Assembly (NCBI RefSeq): GCF_004366815.1
Contig: NZ_SORI01000013.1
Location: 1 to 64,000, forward strand
Direction: 5' to 3'
DNA length: 64,000 bases
Source of the DNA: Aminivibrio pyruvatiphilus
GTDB lineage: Bacteria; Synergistota; Synergistia; Synergistales; Aminobacteriaceae
Of this stretch, positions 44,353 through 52,290 are shown piece after piece; the first letter of the stretch is position 1, and the number at the start of each line of letters is the position of its first letter. Under the pieces are notes generated by a model. It saw only the letters and a program-made list of their open reading frames with translations, did no database searches and was not told the origin of the DNA. A program made the position numbers and the translations under genes.

Positions 44353-45015
44353 ATGAACACGAAGCAGCTTGCGTCCATGATCGACCATACCCTGCTGAAA
44401 CCCGACGCCCGGGTTGATGATATCAGGCGCCTCTGTGAAGAGGCGAAAGAGTACGGATTCGCCTCGGTGTGCGTCAACGGATCATTCGTGGAGACGGCGG
44501 TCCGGGAGCTGAAGGGCTCCGGGGTGAAGGTCTGCGCGGTGATCGGCTTCCCCCTGGGCGCCTGTTCGAGCGAAACGAAGGCCTTCGAGGCCCGGGAGGC
44601 GGCCGCCCGGGGAGCGGAGGAGCTCGACATGGTCGTCGCCGTGGGGCGCCTCCTCGCCGGTGATGAAGACTATGTCCGGGAGGACATCCGCAACGTGGTG
44701 GAAGCCGCCGGGAAAGGCGCCCTCGTCAAGGTCATTCTCGAGACCTGCCTCCTGAACGATGAACAGAAGATTCTCGGCTGCAGGCTGGCGGAGGAGGGGG
44801 GAGCCCGCTTCGTGAAGACATCCACGGGATTTTCCTCCGGAGGGGCCACGGCGGACGATATCGCCCTGATGCGGCAAACGGTGGGCGGCCGCCTCGGCGT
44901 CAAGGCATCGGGAGGGATCCGCACCCGCCATGATGCCGAAACCATGATCGCCGCCGGGGCGAACCGCATAGGGGCCTCGGCCTCGGTGGCCATCTGTTCG
45001 GAAGACCGCTCCTGA
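44353..45015 (+). CDS. deoC: Deoxyribose-phosphate aldolase
   Basis: DeoC cleaves 2-deoxyribose 5-phosphate to glyceraldehyde 3-phosphate and acetaldehyde. The 220-residue protein has the Schiff-base lysine K155 in FVKTSTGF, the conserved IDHTLLKP opening and KASGGIRT near 184 with the second lysine. GGAGGGGG precedes the ATG. It is the first gene of a compact series with the pgs genes, only 15 bases before pgsB, although a metabolic link is not obvious. Confidence 0.95.
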   Translation: MNTKQLASMIDHTLLKPDARVDDIRRLCEEAKEYGFASVCVNGSFVETAVRELKGSGVKVCAVIGFPLGACSSETKAFEAREAAARGAEELDMVVAVGRLLAGDEDYVREDIRNVVEAAGKGALVKVILETCLLNDEQKILGCRLAEEGGARFVKTSTGFSSGGATADDIALMRQTVGGRLGVKASGGIRTRHDAETMIAAGANRIGASASVAICSEDRS

Positions 45016-45030
45016 GGACCCCTTCGTTCC

Positions 45031-46050
45031 ATGGTTTTCAGCGGCGCTGCTGACCGTATACCCATTCGGATTCTCGTCACGGGGAGCAGGGGAAAAAGCT
45101 CCCTGGTCCGCCTGCTGACGGCTGCCCTCGAGGGGGCCGGTGTTCCCTCCGCGGGAAGGATTACAGGCGTACTTCCCCGGGAGATATCCGGAGGGAAAGA
45201 AACGCTTATTCTCCGCTCCGGACCGGGCAGCGTGGAAGAAATGCGGTGGTGGCTCCGTTCCCTGCCCGCTGGGATCAGGGGAGCGGTGCTCGAAAACAGC
45301 GCCGTGGACCCGGAGCTTCAGGGCCTCGCATGGCGGTGGATGAAGCCGTCCTGCACGGTACTGACCAATGTCCGTCCGGACCACGAGGAAGTATGGGGCT
45401 GCGGAGAGGAGATGGCCGCGGCGGCCCTCTGCGGGGGAATAGGCGGGGGACCCGTCATCCTTCCCAGCTCCGTGGCGGCCGTGCAGACAGTAAGCCGCCT
45501 TCTCCGGATGAAGGGGTGCGATCTGCTGCCCTGCCCCGACGGTGCCGGTTTCAGGGAAACCCATCTTTCTCTCGTATCCGGAGCCTGCTCCTTTCTGGGG
45601 ATTGACAGGCAGAAGGGCCTGGGAGCTGCCCGGGAGCTTCCGCCTGATATAGCCGATTTCCGTTTCTTCCGCGAAGGGAAGGGCATGCTGGCTTCGGCTT
45701 TTTCCGCCAACGAGCCCGAATCCACGGAAAGCCTGTTCCGCTTGACCGGATGGGAAAGACAGGAGACCACGGTGCTCTACAACTCGAGAACGGACCGCGT
45801 CGCCAGGCTGCGCTCCTTTCTGCCCTGGCTGTCGGCCCATTCCTGGAAAAGCGTGGCCGTCACGGGAAGCCGCCCTCTTTTTCTGCCTTCCGGCGCGGCA
45901 TTCCTTCCCCTTCGGGATTCCGCCGAGCTGGAGGCTTTCATCGCTGCGGAGGGAAAGGTCTTCGGGTGCGGGAACGTGGCCGGCGTGCCTCTGGAATATC
46001 TTCTCGAGCGGAAAGAACGGGCTGAAGGGGAGGAAAAGACCTTTGACTGA
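45031..46050 (+). CDS. pgsB: Poly-gamma-glutamate synthase ligase subunit PgsB/CapB
   Basis: This 339-residue Mur-ligase-type enzyme has an N-terminal P-loop, VTGSRGKSS (about 16-24), and the LENSAVDPE and LTNVRPDHEE segments near 90 and 112 typical of PgsB/CapB. These enzymes activate the gamma-carboxylate of glutamate with ATP and add glutamate to a growing chain. It is somewhat short for the family (about 390-460), mainly at the C terminus. Its stop overlaps the pgsC start. A membrane start helix is not evident. Confidence 0.82.
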   Translation: MVFSGAADRIPIRILVTGSRGKSSLVRLLTAALEGAGVPSAGRITGVLPREISGGKETLILRSGPGSVEEMRWWLRSLPAGIRGAVLENSAVDPELQGLAWRWMKPSCTVLTNVRPDHEEVWGCGEEMAAAALCGGIGGGPVILPSSVAAVQTVSRLLRMKGCDLLPCPDGAGFRETHLSLVSGACSFLGIDRQKGLGAARELPPDIADFRFFREGKGMLASAFSANEPESTESLFRLTGWERQETTVLYNSRTDRVARLRSFLPWLSAHSWKSVAVTGSRPLFLPSGAAFLPLRDSAELEAFIAAEGKVFGCGNVAGVPLEYLLERKERAEGEEKTFD

Positions 46051-46483
46051 CGGCGATGTGCTCCTGGTTGCCCTCGGCATAGTCCTGGGGCTGTACCTGT
46101 TCCATCGGACCGGGTATTCCCCCGGCGGCATCATCACCCCCGGCTTCCTGGCCATGGAAATGGCCTCGCCCGGGCGGATCGCGGCCGCTTTCGGCTGCGC
46201 CCTGGCTGTTGCCGCCCTCCTTTCCCTTCTCGTCAGGGGAACGGGCATGTACGGCCGCCAGAGAACCGGAGCGGCCATGCTTCTCGCCCTCGGCCTGAAA
46301 GTGATGCTGGGCGACCTGTTTCCTGCCGCGCCGGTCTGGATCGGGTGGGTCATCCCGGGGCTCATCGGCGCCGACATGCAGCGCCAGGGGATAATCCCCA
46401 CGGTGGCTGCGGCGATGGCCTCGGCTTTCGCCGCCTCCCTGGCGGCCGCCCTTCTGCTTTCTATTTCAGGTGTGTTGCCATGA
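46043..46483 (+). CDS. pgsC: Poly-gamma-glutamate synthase membrane subunit PgsC/CapC
   Basis: The 146-residue, four- to five-helix protein matches PgsC in length and in the opening pattern LGIVLGLYLFHRTGYSPGG followed by TPGFLAM. It forms the membrane part of the polymerising complex with PgsB. The start is probably the TTG at 46043, after AGGAAAAG, which overlaps pgsB by eight bases; a GTG five codons later is the alternative. Confidence 0.82.
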   Translation: MTDGDVLLVALGIVLGLYLFHRTGYSPGGIITPGFLAMEMASPGRIAAAFGCALAVAALLSLLVRGTGMYGRQRTGAAMLLALGLKVMLGDLFPAAPVWIGWVIPGLIGADMQRQGIIPTVAAAMASAFAASLAAALLLSISGVLP

Positions 46484-47532
46484 AAAACTCTCTTCTTGAT
46501 GTTCAGCGCGGCTTTTTCCGGAACGCCCGGCTGAGGCTCGTCCTTCTCGCCGTTGTCCTCGGCGCCGCCTGGTATTTCGGTGCCGTCAGCACACTGTCGG
46601 GGGACGAGCGGAGGCTCTGGGAGAAAGTCCGGGATGCCCAGGAGTACCTTTTTCGGTGGAGGGAGGACCGGGGTATTTCCCCCGAAGGGGGGACCGACAT
46701 GGAGAGAACGGGGTTCATCGGCGTGGAATGGAGCCCCCTCACCACCACCCTCGGTCCTCTCGAGGCGAAGCGGACCGCCGCTGATCCTCTCTGGGCGGTG
46801 TATGCCCTGCGGCGCTTCCGTGCCCTGGGTATCACGAAGGGCGACCGGGTGACGATCTTATCGTCGTCCTCGTTCCCGGGCCTCGTCTTCTCGATCCTGG
46901 CAGCGGCGGAGCACCTGGGCGCGGAGGTTCTGTGGATTCATTCCCTCGGCGCCTCTACCTGGGGGGCCAACAATCCGTCCCTCCCCTGGCCCGTGATGGC
47001 ATCGGTCCTGCGGCAGGGAGGTTTCCTCTCCCGGAAGGCGAACTGGTATACCCTCGGCGGTAGAGGAGAGATGGGGCTCGATCTCCCCGAGGAGGGAAGA
47101 AAAATCCTGGAGGACGCCGCTGCCCGGGAAGGGGTTCCCTTTCTGAAGGCTTCTTCCCTTGCCGGGATGATTGATTCAAAGACCGCCCTGGTTGCCGCTT
47201 TCGCACCCCGCCTGGCGGTGAGCGTGGGGGGCGGCGCGGCTTCCTTTGCCGGAAACGATTCGGAGTTCCTCCGGGGAGGGCTTTTTTCTCCCCCGCCGGA
47301 GGAGACCGTTCCCTCCGGAGACGGCGTTCTGCAGCGCCTCCTGGCGGAGGGCATTCCCGTGCTCCATTTCCTGAACATGAAGGAAATGGCCTCTGAAGCG
47401 GGCATTCCCTATGACGGTGCCCGGGCTCCCCGGTTCGCCTCTCTGCGGAGCGGCGCCGTGTCGGCGGCCGGCATGGCATTTTTCTTTCTCTTCCTGCTGT
47501 TCCACAGGCGGTGGGACCGATGGAGACAGTGA
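46480..47532 (+). CDS. pgsW: Poly-gamma-glutamate system protein PgsW
   Basis: This 350-residue protein has one N-terminal helix (about 20-36), a large extracytoplasmic domain and a C-terminal helix (about 328-345). The ITKGDRVTILSSSSFPGL segment near 119 and the HSLGASTWGANNP segment near 154 agree with the PgsW family encoded beside PgsB and PgsC in non-Bacillus bacteria. Its role is not defined; it may replace PgsA/CapA in export or chain handling. No pgsA/capA gene is present here. It overlaps pgsC by four bases. Confidence 0.75.
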   Translation: MKNSLLDVQRGFFRNARLRLVLLAVVLGAAWYFGAVSTLSGDERRLWEKVRDAQEYLFRWREDRGISPEGGTDMERTGFIGVEWSPLTTTLGPLEAKRTAADPLWAVYALRRFRALGITKGDRVTILSSSSFPGLVFSILAAAEHLGAEVLWIHSLGASTWGANNPSLPWPVMASVLRQGGFLSRKANWYTLGGRGEMGLDLPEEGRKILEDAAAREGVPFLKASSLAGMIDSKTALVAAFAPRLAVSVGGGAASFAGNDSEFLRGGLFSPPPEETVPSGDGVLQRLLAEGIPVLHFLNMKEMASEAGIPYDGARAPRFASLRSGAVSAAGMAFFFLFLLFHRRWDRWRQ

Positions 47533-48878
47533 AGGGCCTTCATCCGGCGAGGCAGCTCGCCGCCGCCCTGTTCTTCCTCCTGCTCTGGACGGCGGCGCAG
47601 CAGATATCCACGGCGCCCCTGCTGGCAGCCATCGCCCGCATTCCCGAGACCATGGACAGCGGCGACCTTCTGACGGCCGCATCCTTCGTGGTTCTGCTGA
47701 ACGGACTTCGGGCCATAGCCCTTTACCTCGGATGGTTCCTTGCGGGAAACGGCCTTGCGGGACTTCACCCTTCCCTCTCTTTCCTCTCCTGGCTGACTCC
47801 TGCCGCCGCCATACCCATGACCTATTTCCTTCCTCCCGTCCTCGGCGAGGGAATCCAGCTCCATTTCGGCATCCCCGCCGTTCTCAGCGTGACGAGTGTT
47901 CTCGTGCTCCGGTACCTCACCAGGAACATTTCCGACTGGGCCTACAAATCCATTGCTCTTGCCCTTTTCGTGTTTTCCTTCCAGTGGCTTGATATCATCC
48001 CTTCCCTTACGGTCTGGGGCGCCGGCTGGGGGGAACTCTCCTCGTCGGTGAAGACCGCCGCGGGGATACTCGAAAGGGAGGGGCTTCTCAACTGGTCGGG
48101 AGGTGCCGTCTTCGCCGGACTCTTTCTCTCGGGGGTCCTCACCACCGAGCTCATGGTGACCTACAGTGCCAGGCTCGCCGACATGGCCCTCCTCAGGGAC
48201 AGGGAGAACAAGATGGCCCGGCTGAGGGAAGAGAGCCTCAGCAACCGGAGTCTCGTGGAAATGCAGCAGCTTGTCCACGACCTGAAACGGCCGCTCACCA
48301 CCATCCTCGGCCTCGGTGACGTCATCGTTTCCGGCAGGGGAGAGGGAAACGCGGCGAGATACGGAACCGTCATCTGCGAGGCGGCCCGGTCCATGGAGGA
48401 GATGGTCTCCGAGATACTCCACGAGGATTTCAGGAGGCAGGTCTCCATAGGCGACCTGGTGGAATACGTCTTTACCCAGATCAGCCCCTTCCCCTGGAGA
48501 GAGACTGTGCTGCTGGAGGCGGATCGGCCGGTCCTGAGGGAGATGGTGAAAGTGAACGTGGTGCGCATGTCCAGAGCGGTGGTGAACCTCCTCGACAACG
48601 CGCGGAAGGCGAACCTGCAGGCGGGGGGCGGAAAAATCACCCTGTCCGTGTCCCTGGAGGGCGACAGGGTCACCCTCGCCGTGACCGATGAAGGGCCGGG
48701 TTTCCCGCAGGACCGGACGTCCGGTTCGGGGTGGAATTCCACGGGGCTCGGACTCCAATACGTTACAATGGTGGTACACAATCACGGGGGGGTCTTCAGT
48801 TCCGCCAACCTTCCGGGAGGAGGAGCCCGGGCGGCGCTGACCCTCGGAAGGTCCGTAAAAGGAAAGGATGAGCTATGA
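47520..48878 (+). CDS. Membrane sensor histidine kinase
   Basis: This 452-residue kinase has about six transmembrane helices in its first 220 residues and no evident extracytoplasmic sensor. A dimerisation/phosphoacceptor helix follows with H253 in VHDLKRPLT, then an ATPase domain with N-box LLDNARKAN, G1 DEGPGFP and G2 STGLGLQYV. The ATG at 47520 lies inside the end of pgsW, and its stop overlaps the response regulator start. Because pgs, kinase, regulator and larA genes all overlap, the kinase probably senses the state of the envelope or polymer and adjusts this operon or related genes (inference). Confidence 0.9.
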   Translation: METVKGLHPARQLAAALFFLLLWTAAQQISTAPLLAAIARIPETMDSGDLLTAASFVVLLNGLRAIALYLGWFLAGNGLAGLHPSLSFLSWLTPAAAIPMTYFLPPVLGEGIQLHFGIPAVLSVTSVLVLRYLTRNISDWAYKSIALALFVFSFQWLDIIPSLTVWGAGWGELSSSVKTAAGILEREGLLNWSGGAVFAGLFLSGVLTTELMVTYSARLADMALLRDRENKMARLREESLSNRSLVEMQQLVHDLKRPLTTILGLGDVIVSGRGEGNAARYGTVICEAARSMEEMVSEILHEDFRRQVSIGDLVEYVFTQISPFPWRETVLLEADRPVLREMVKVNVVRMSRAVVNLLDNARKANLQAGGGKITLSVSLEGDRVTLAVTDEGPGFPQDRTSGSGWNSTGLGLQYVTMVVHNHGGVFSSANLPGGGARAALTLGRSVKGKDEL

Positions 48879-49534
48879 TGCCGCTTCATATCGGGGCAAT
48901 TGACGACGACCGGTCCATTCTTTATACTCTCGAGGCCATGGCGTCCACGGAAGGGTGGAGAATGCTCACCACGAGCGAGCCGGAGGAGTGCCTCCGGTGG
49001 GTGAAGCTCGACGAGGTTGACATCCTCCTGGTGGATTACCACATGCCTGTCATGAACGGACTCCATATCATACGGAAAGCCCGGGAGCTGTCCTCGAAGC
49101 TCGTTCTCATAGCCCTTACGGTGGAGGACGGCGGCGAACTGGCCTCCAGGCTCACCCTGGCGGGAGCCGACGATTTCATCTCCAAGCCCATACGCCTCGC
49201 CGATTTCACCGCCCGCATCCGGCTGCACGAGAAGCTCTGCGCCCACAGGGAACAGCTGAACTGGGAAGAACGGAAAAAAGGCGTGAGCAAGGACACCATG
49301 CGGAAGGTGCTGGAAAAGCTCAAGGAGTTTTCCTCCCCCCGGGACTGCGACGATGTGGCTGCAGCCTGCGGACTTGCCTACGTCACCGCCCACAGGTACC
49401 TGGAGTATCTCGCCGACCGGGGGCTCATCGTCAGAAGCGCCGGGGTTCAGGACGGCCGTCCGGGACGGCCGAAAACCTACTACGCCATACCGGGCCCTTC
49501 GGGGCTTGCAGAGGAGAAAAAAGAGAATGACTGA
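48875..49534 (+). CDS. Response regulator of CitB/DcuR type
   Basis: This 219-residue protein has a receiver domain (residues 4-120, phosphoacceptor D54 in LLVDYHMP, conserved Lys in SKPIR) and a C-terminal winged helix (about 140-210) with the AYVTAHRYLEYL recognition helix and the GRPGRPKTYY tail that marks CitB/DcuR regulators. Those proteins usually control uptake and use of citrate, fumarate or malate. It is partnered with the kinase encoded upstream and overlaps larA by eight bases. Confidence 0.92.
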   Translation: MMPLHIGAIDDDRSILYTLEAMASTEGWRMLTTSEPEECLRWVKLDEVDILLVDYHMPVMNGLHIIRKARELSSKLVLIALTVEDGGELASRLTLAGADDFISKPIRLADFTARIRLHEKLCAHREQLNWEERKKGVSKDTMRKVLEKLKEFSSPRDCDDVAAACGLAYVTAHRYLEYLADRGLIVRSAGVQDGRPGRPKTYYAIPGPSGLAEEKKEND

Positions 49535-50795
49535 ATCTGACCGCACGCTGCAGATTCCCCTGGGACGAAAGACCATTCCCTGGAACCCGCCCCGGGACGT
49601 GGTGATCCCTCTCCCCCGGGGCGAACGGCCTCAGGCGGGAACTCCCGAAGAGGCCCTTGCCGCCCCCATCGGCTCCCCCCGGCTGTCGTCCTTGGCTTCC
49701 GGGGCGGGGCATATCGCCATTGTCCTTCCTGACGCCACCAGGCTGTGGCAGGACGTACCCCGGATGGCCCGCGCCCTCAGGATGGAGATCGGCGATGGAA
49801 CGCCCGCCGCCGTGACGTGGATCATCGGCGCCGGGCTTCACAGGGCTCCCACGGAGAAGGAGAAGGACCTCCTGCTCGGCGGGGCCTCCCGGCCGGGAGA
49901 CGCCGTCGTCTGGTCCGACCCGGAGAAGGTCGCCGACACGGGCATGGTCACATCCCGGGGAACTCCCGTGGCAGTTGCACCGGAGGCCCTGGAGGCGGAT
50001 CTGCTGGTTGTTGCCGGGGGCATAGTCTACCACGATCTCGCCGGGTTCAGCGGCGGAAGAAAGGGGCTTCTGCCCGGCATCAGCGGCAGAGCGTCGGTCC
50101 AGAACAACCATGGTCTTTCCCTGAGAGGGGGCATCGAAGGCCTGGAGGTGAACGTGGGCAGGCTCTCGGGAAACGCCACCGCCGAGGACATGGAGGAATA
50201 CGGCAGACTCCTGGAACAGGGCAGGACCGTTTTCCTGCTCAACGTCGTACCCGACGAGACGGGCAAACCCCGCTGCTATACGGCGGGAAGCCTTGAAGAA
50301 GCCTGGAGCAGAGGCGTGGAAATGGCCCGGGCGCTCCAGACGCTCCACATCCCGGAGAAGGCGGCCCTCATGGTGGTGTCCAGCGGCGGGTATCCCTACG
50401 ATATCGACCTCTACCAGGCCACCAAGGCAGTCACCGCGTCCCTCGGCGCCCTGATGCCCGGCGGGGGGCTCATTCTCTGTGCCGGTCTCGAGGACGGTCT
50501 CGGCCCGGGCAGCTTCGCCGCGGACCTTCCCCTGGCCCTTTCCGACCCGCAGGACCTTCTCCGCCGGCTGGAAGAAGAGTTCACCATACCGGGCTTCATC
50601 GCCCTCAAGGTCCCCCACGACATGAAAGGACACCCGGCGGCCCTGGTGACGGAGAGGGAAGGAACGCCCTTTCCCGGCGAAACCTTCACCTCCTTCGACG
50701 CCGCCCTGGAGTGGATGCTCCCGCGGATTCCCCCCGGTCCCGTGGTCTACGTAAGGTCCGGAAACTGCATCGTCCTCAGGGCGGACAGCGAATAA
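49527..50795 (+). CDS. larA: LarA-family nickel-pincer lactate racemase homologue
   Basis: This 422-residue protein belongs to the LarA (DUF2088) family, which uses a nickel-pincer nucleotide to racemise or epimerise 2-hydroxy acids. GLHRAPTEKE near residue 105 matches the conserved histidine-containing segment, and FSGGRKGLLPGI near 174 holds the lysine region that binds the cofactor. Many homologues act on substrates other than lactate. No cofactor-making larBCE gene is in this window. As the last gene of the pgs-kinase-regulator series it is an unexpected partner; a role in supplying or removing a D- or L-hydroxy acid is inference. Confidence 0.85.
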   Translation: MTESDRTLQIPLGRKTIPWNPPRDVVIPLPRGERPQAGTPEEALAAPIGSPRLSSLASGAGHIAIVLPDATRLWQDVPRMARALRMEIGDGTPAAVTWIIGAGLHRAPTEKEKDLLLGGASRPGDAVVWSDPEKVADTGMVTSRGTPVAVAPEALEADLLVVAGGIVYHDLAGFSGGRKGLLPGISGRASVQNNHGLSLRGGIEGLEVNVGRLSGNATAEDMEEYGRLLEQGRTVFLLNVVPDETGKPRCYTAGSLEEAWSRGVEMARALQTLHIPEKAALMVVSSGGYPYDIDLYQATKAVTASLGALMPGGGLILCAGLEDGLGPGSFAADLPLALSDPQDLLRRLEEEFTIPGFIALKVPHDMKGHPAALVTEREGTPFPGETFTSFDAALEWMLPRIPPGPVVYVRSGNCIVLRADSE

Positions 50796-50830
50796 AAAAA
50801 GCCCCCGGCCCGATGAAACGGGCCGGGGGC
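50794..50830. terminator. Bidirectional terminator between larA and the amino-acid binding protein gene
   Basis: GCCCCCGGCCCG (50801-50812) pairs perfectly with CGGGCCGGGGGC (50819-50830) over a six-base loop. The A7 run at 50794-50800 gives a T tract on the minus strand; the plus-strand tail TTCAATTT is weaker. Confidence 0.93.
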
Positions 50831-50847
50831 TTCAATTTCGGGGAATC

Positions 50848-51591
50848 CTACTTGAACCACTGCTCCTTCATCTTCCCGAGCTCCCCGCTCTTCTCGAGGT
50901 CGGCCAGGGCGGCGTTGACCGCCGTGATGAACGCCGTCTCGCTGAGGTTCATGGCGAGGGCTTTCCCGGAGCCCGTGATTTCCTGCTCGAAGGCGATCTT
51001 GATCTTCCCTGTGAAATCCTTGTGTTCCACGTAGCTCTTGGCCACGGGAGTGTCCATGAGGGTGGCGTCCACCCTCCCGAGGATGACTTCCCGGACGCAG
51101 TCGTCGAACTTCTGGAAAGACTTCACCGTAACGCCGGGGATGGTCTGGGAATAGGTCTCCTGCACGGTGCCGAGCTGGACCGCCACGGTTTTGCCCTTCA
51201 TGTCGTCGAGAACCTTCATGGATTCATTATCCGCCTTCACGATGAAGGCGCTGATGGAGATTTCGTAGTTCTCCGAGAAGGCGACCTTCTTCGCCCGTTC
51301 TTCCGTGGCGCTCATTCCAGCGGCCACGATGTCGATCTTCTTCGCGAGCAGGGAGGGAATGAGGCTGTCGAAGGGCATGTCCACCCACTCGATCTTCTTG
51401 CCGATCTTCGCCGCTATGGCTTCCATGAGGTCGATGTCGAAGCCCTTCAGGTTGTTCTTCTCGTCACGGAATTCGTAGGGGGGGTAGGTGCTCTCCGTTC
51501 CCACGAGAATCACGTCCTTGGCCATGACATCGGCCCATCCGCCGGTGGCCGCGAGGGCCAGGACCAGAAGCGCGAGCAGCATTTTTTTCAT
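50848..51591 (-). CDS. Polar amino-acid ABC transporter binding protein
   Basis: This 247-residue periplasmic receptor has a signal peptide (about 1-19, ending GWA) and the SBP_bac_3 fold. VGTESTYPPYEF near residue 27, FDIDLMEAIA near 47 and the DIVAAGMSATEERAKKVAFS segment near 80 contain the usual alpha-amino and alpha-carboxyl binding residues. The D-M-P-F-D-S-L-I-P motif is intact. The ATG at 51591 follows GGAGGAGAG. No permease or ATPase gene accompanies it, so it must use a channel encoded elsewhere or work in sensing. A perfect dyad lies in its leader. Confidence 0.92.
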   Translation of the reverse strand: MKKMLLALLVLALAATGGWADVMAKDVILVGTESTYPPYEFRDEKNNLKGFDIDLMEAIAAKIGKKIEWVDMPFDSLIPSLLAKKIDIVAAGMSATEERAKKVAFSENYEISISAFIVKADNESMKVLDDMKGKTVAVQLGTVQETYSQTIPGVTVKSFQKFDDCVREVILGRVDATLMDTPVAKSYVEHKDFTGKIKIAFEQEITGSGKALAMNLSETAFITAVNAALADLEKSGELGKMKEQWFK

Positions 51592-51624
51592 GATGATCTC
51601 TCCTCCGTTATTGAACATATGTTT

Positions 51625-51647
51625 ATATCATTCTTCACGAATGATAT
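51625..51647. promoter_or_regulatory. Perfect 9-bp dyad in the amino-acid binding protein leader
   Basis: ATATCATTC (51625-51633) and GAATGATAT (51639-51647) form a perfect inverted repeat with a five-base spacer. It lies just downstream of the predicted start of the leftward transcript, so it is a candidate repressor operator; an RNA hairpin is also possible. The half-site recalls ArgR-type boxes but is not a clear match. Confidence 0.6.
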
Positions 51648-51660
51648 TCAATGTACAGTC

Positions 51661-51689
51661 AGGATACACGCCCCGTTTTTTCCTGTCAA
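51661..51689 (-). promoter_or_regulatory. Promoter of the amino-acid binding protein gene
   Basis: On the minus strand TTGACA (51684-51689) and TATCCT (51661-51666) are exactly 17 bases apart. Confidence 0.7.
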
Positions 51690-51696
51690 TACCGAC

Positions 51697-51725
51697 TTTC
51701 CCCTTTTCCTGCCGGATTGTATAAT
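51697..51725 (+). promoter_or_regulatory. Promoter of the Wsp-type operon
   Basis: A consensus TATAAT (51720-51725) has a poor -35 (TTTCCC, 51697-51702) at 17 bases. It leaves a leader of about 70 bases before the first cheW. Confidence 0.5.
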
Positions 51726-51804
51726 GAATCATGACCACAGGAAATATGGACAGGTTCCCCGATGCAGAAAGAGCATACTGCGGGGATGAAAGGGGGAAGA
51801 CGTC

Positions 51805-52290
51805 GTGGACCGGAATACCTATCTCGTTTTTTCCGCTGGGGGAAAGTTGTTCGCCCTTCCCTCGGAGGATGTGTTCAGGGTGTCCCCGGCGGCTGAACTC
51901 CTCGAGGTGCCCGAGGCTCCCGGCCGTGTCCGGGGAGTGGCCAACCTGGGAGGAGAGCCTGTTCCCGTGGCGGACCTCCGGAAAAAGGCGGGCCTTCCTT
52001 TCCGGGAGATGGAACTGAGCGACCGGTTCGTGTTTTTCCGGAACGGAGAAAACCTCTGCGGGGTCCTTGCGGAGTCTGTGGAGGGTGTCATGGCTCTCGT
52101 TCCCGAAACCGTTCCCTTTCCCTCTGCCCTGGTGCGGCAGGGCGAACCAGTGCCGGGGACCGTCCGGGTGGCATACCGGGAGGAGTGCGGAGCGATCCTG
52201 ATACGGTCGCCGGAAAACCTTCTTTCCCTTACCGAAGAGGATCTCCGTTCCCTGGAGCCTGCCCTGTCCGCCCGGAGAGAAGACCGGTGA
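51805..52290 (+). CDS. cheW: CheW-type coupling protein (WspB-like)
   Basis: The 161-residue protein has the CheW double beta-barrel: FALPSEDVFRV near residue 17, the RGVANLGGEPVPVADLR segment near 45 and a C-terminal regulatory strand. It would bridge the receptor and CheA kinase of this cluster. The start is GTG at 51805 with GGGGGAAG ahead. The gene ends in GTGA, overlapping the cheR start. Confidence 0.9.
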   Translation: MDRNTYLVFSAGGKLFALPSEDVFRVSPAAELLEVPEAPGRVRGVANLGGEPVPVADLRKKAGLPFREMELSDRFVFFRNGENLCGVLAESVEGVMALVPETVPFPSALVRQGEPVPGTVRVAYREECGAILIRSPENLLSLTEEDLRSLEPALSARREDR

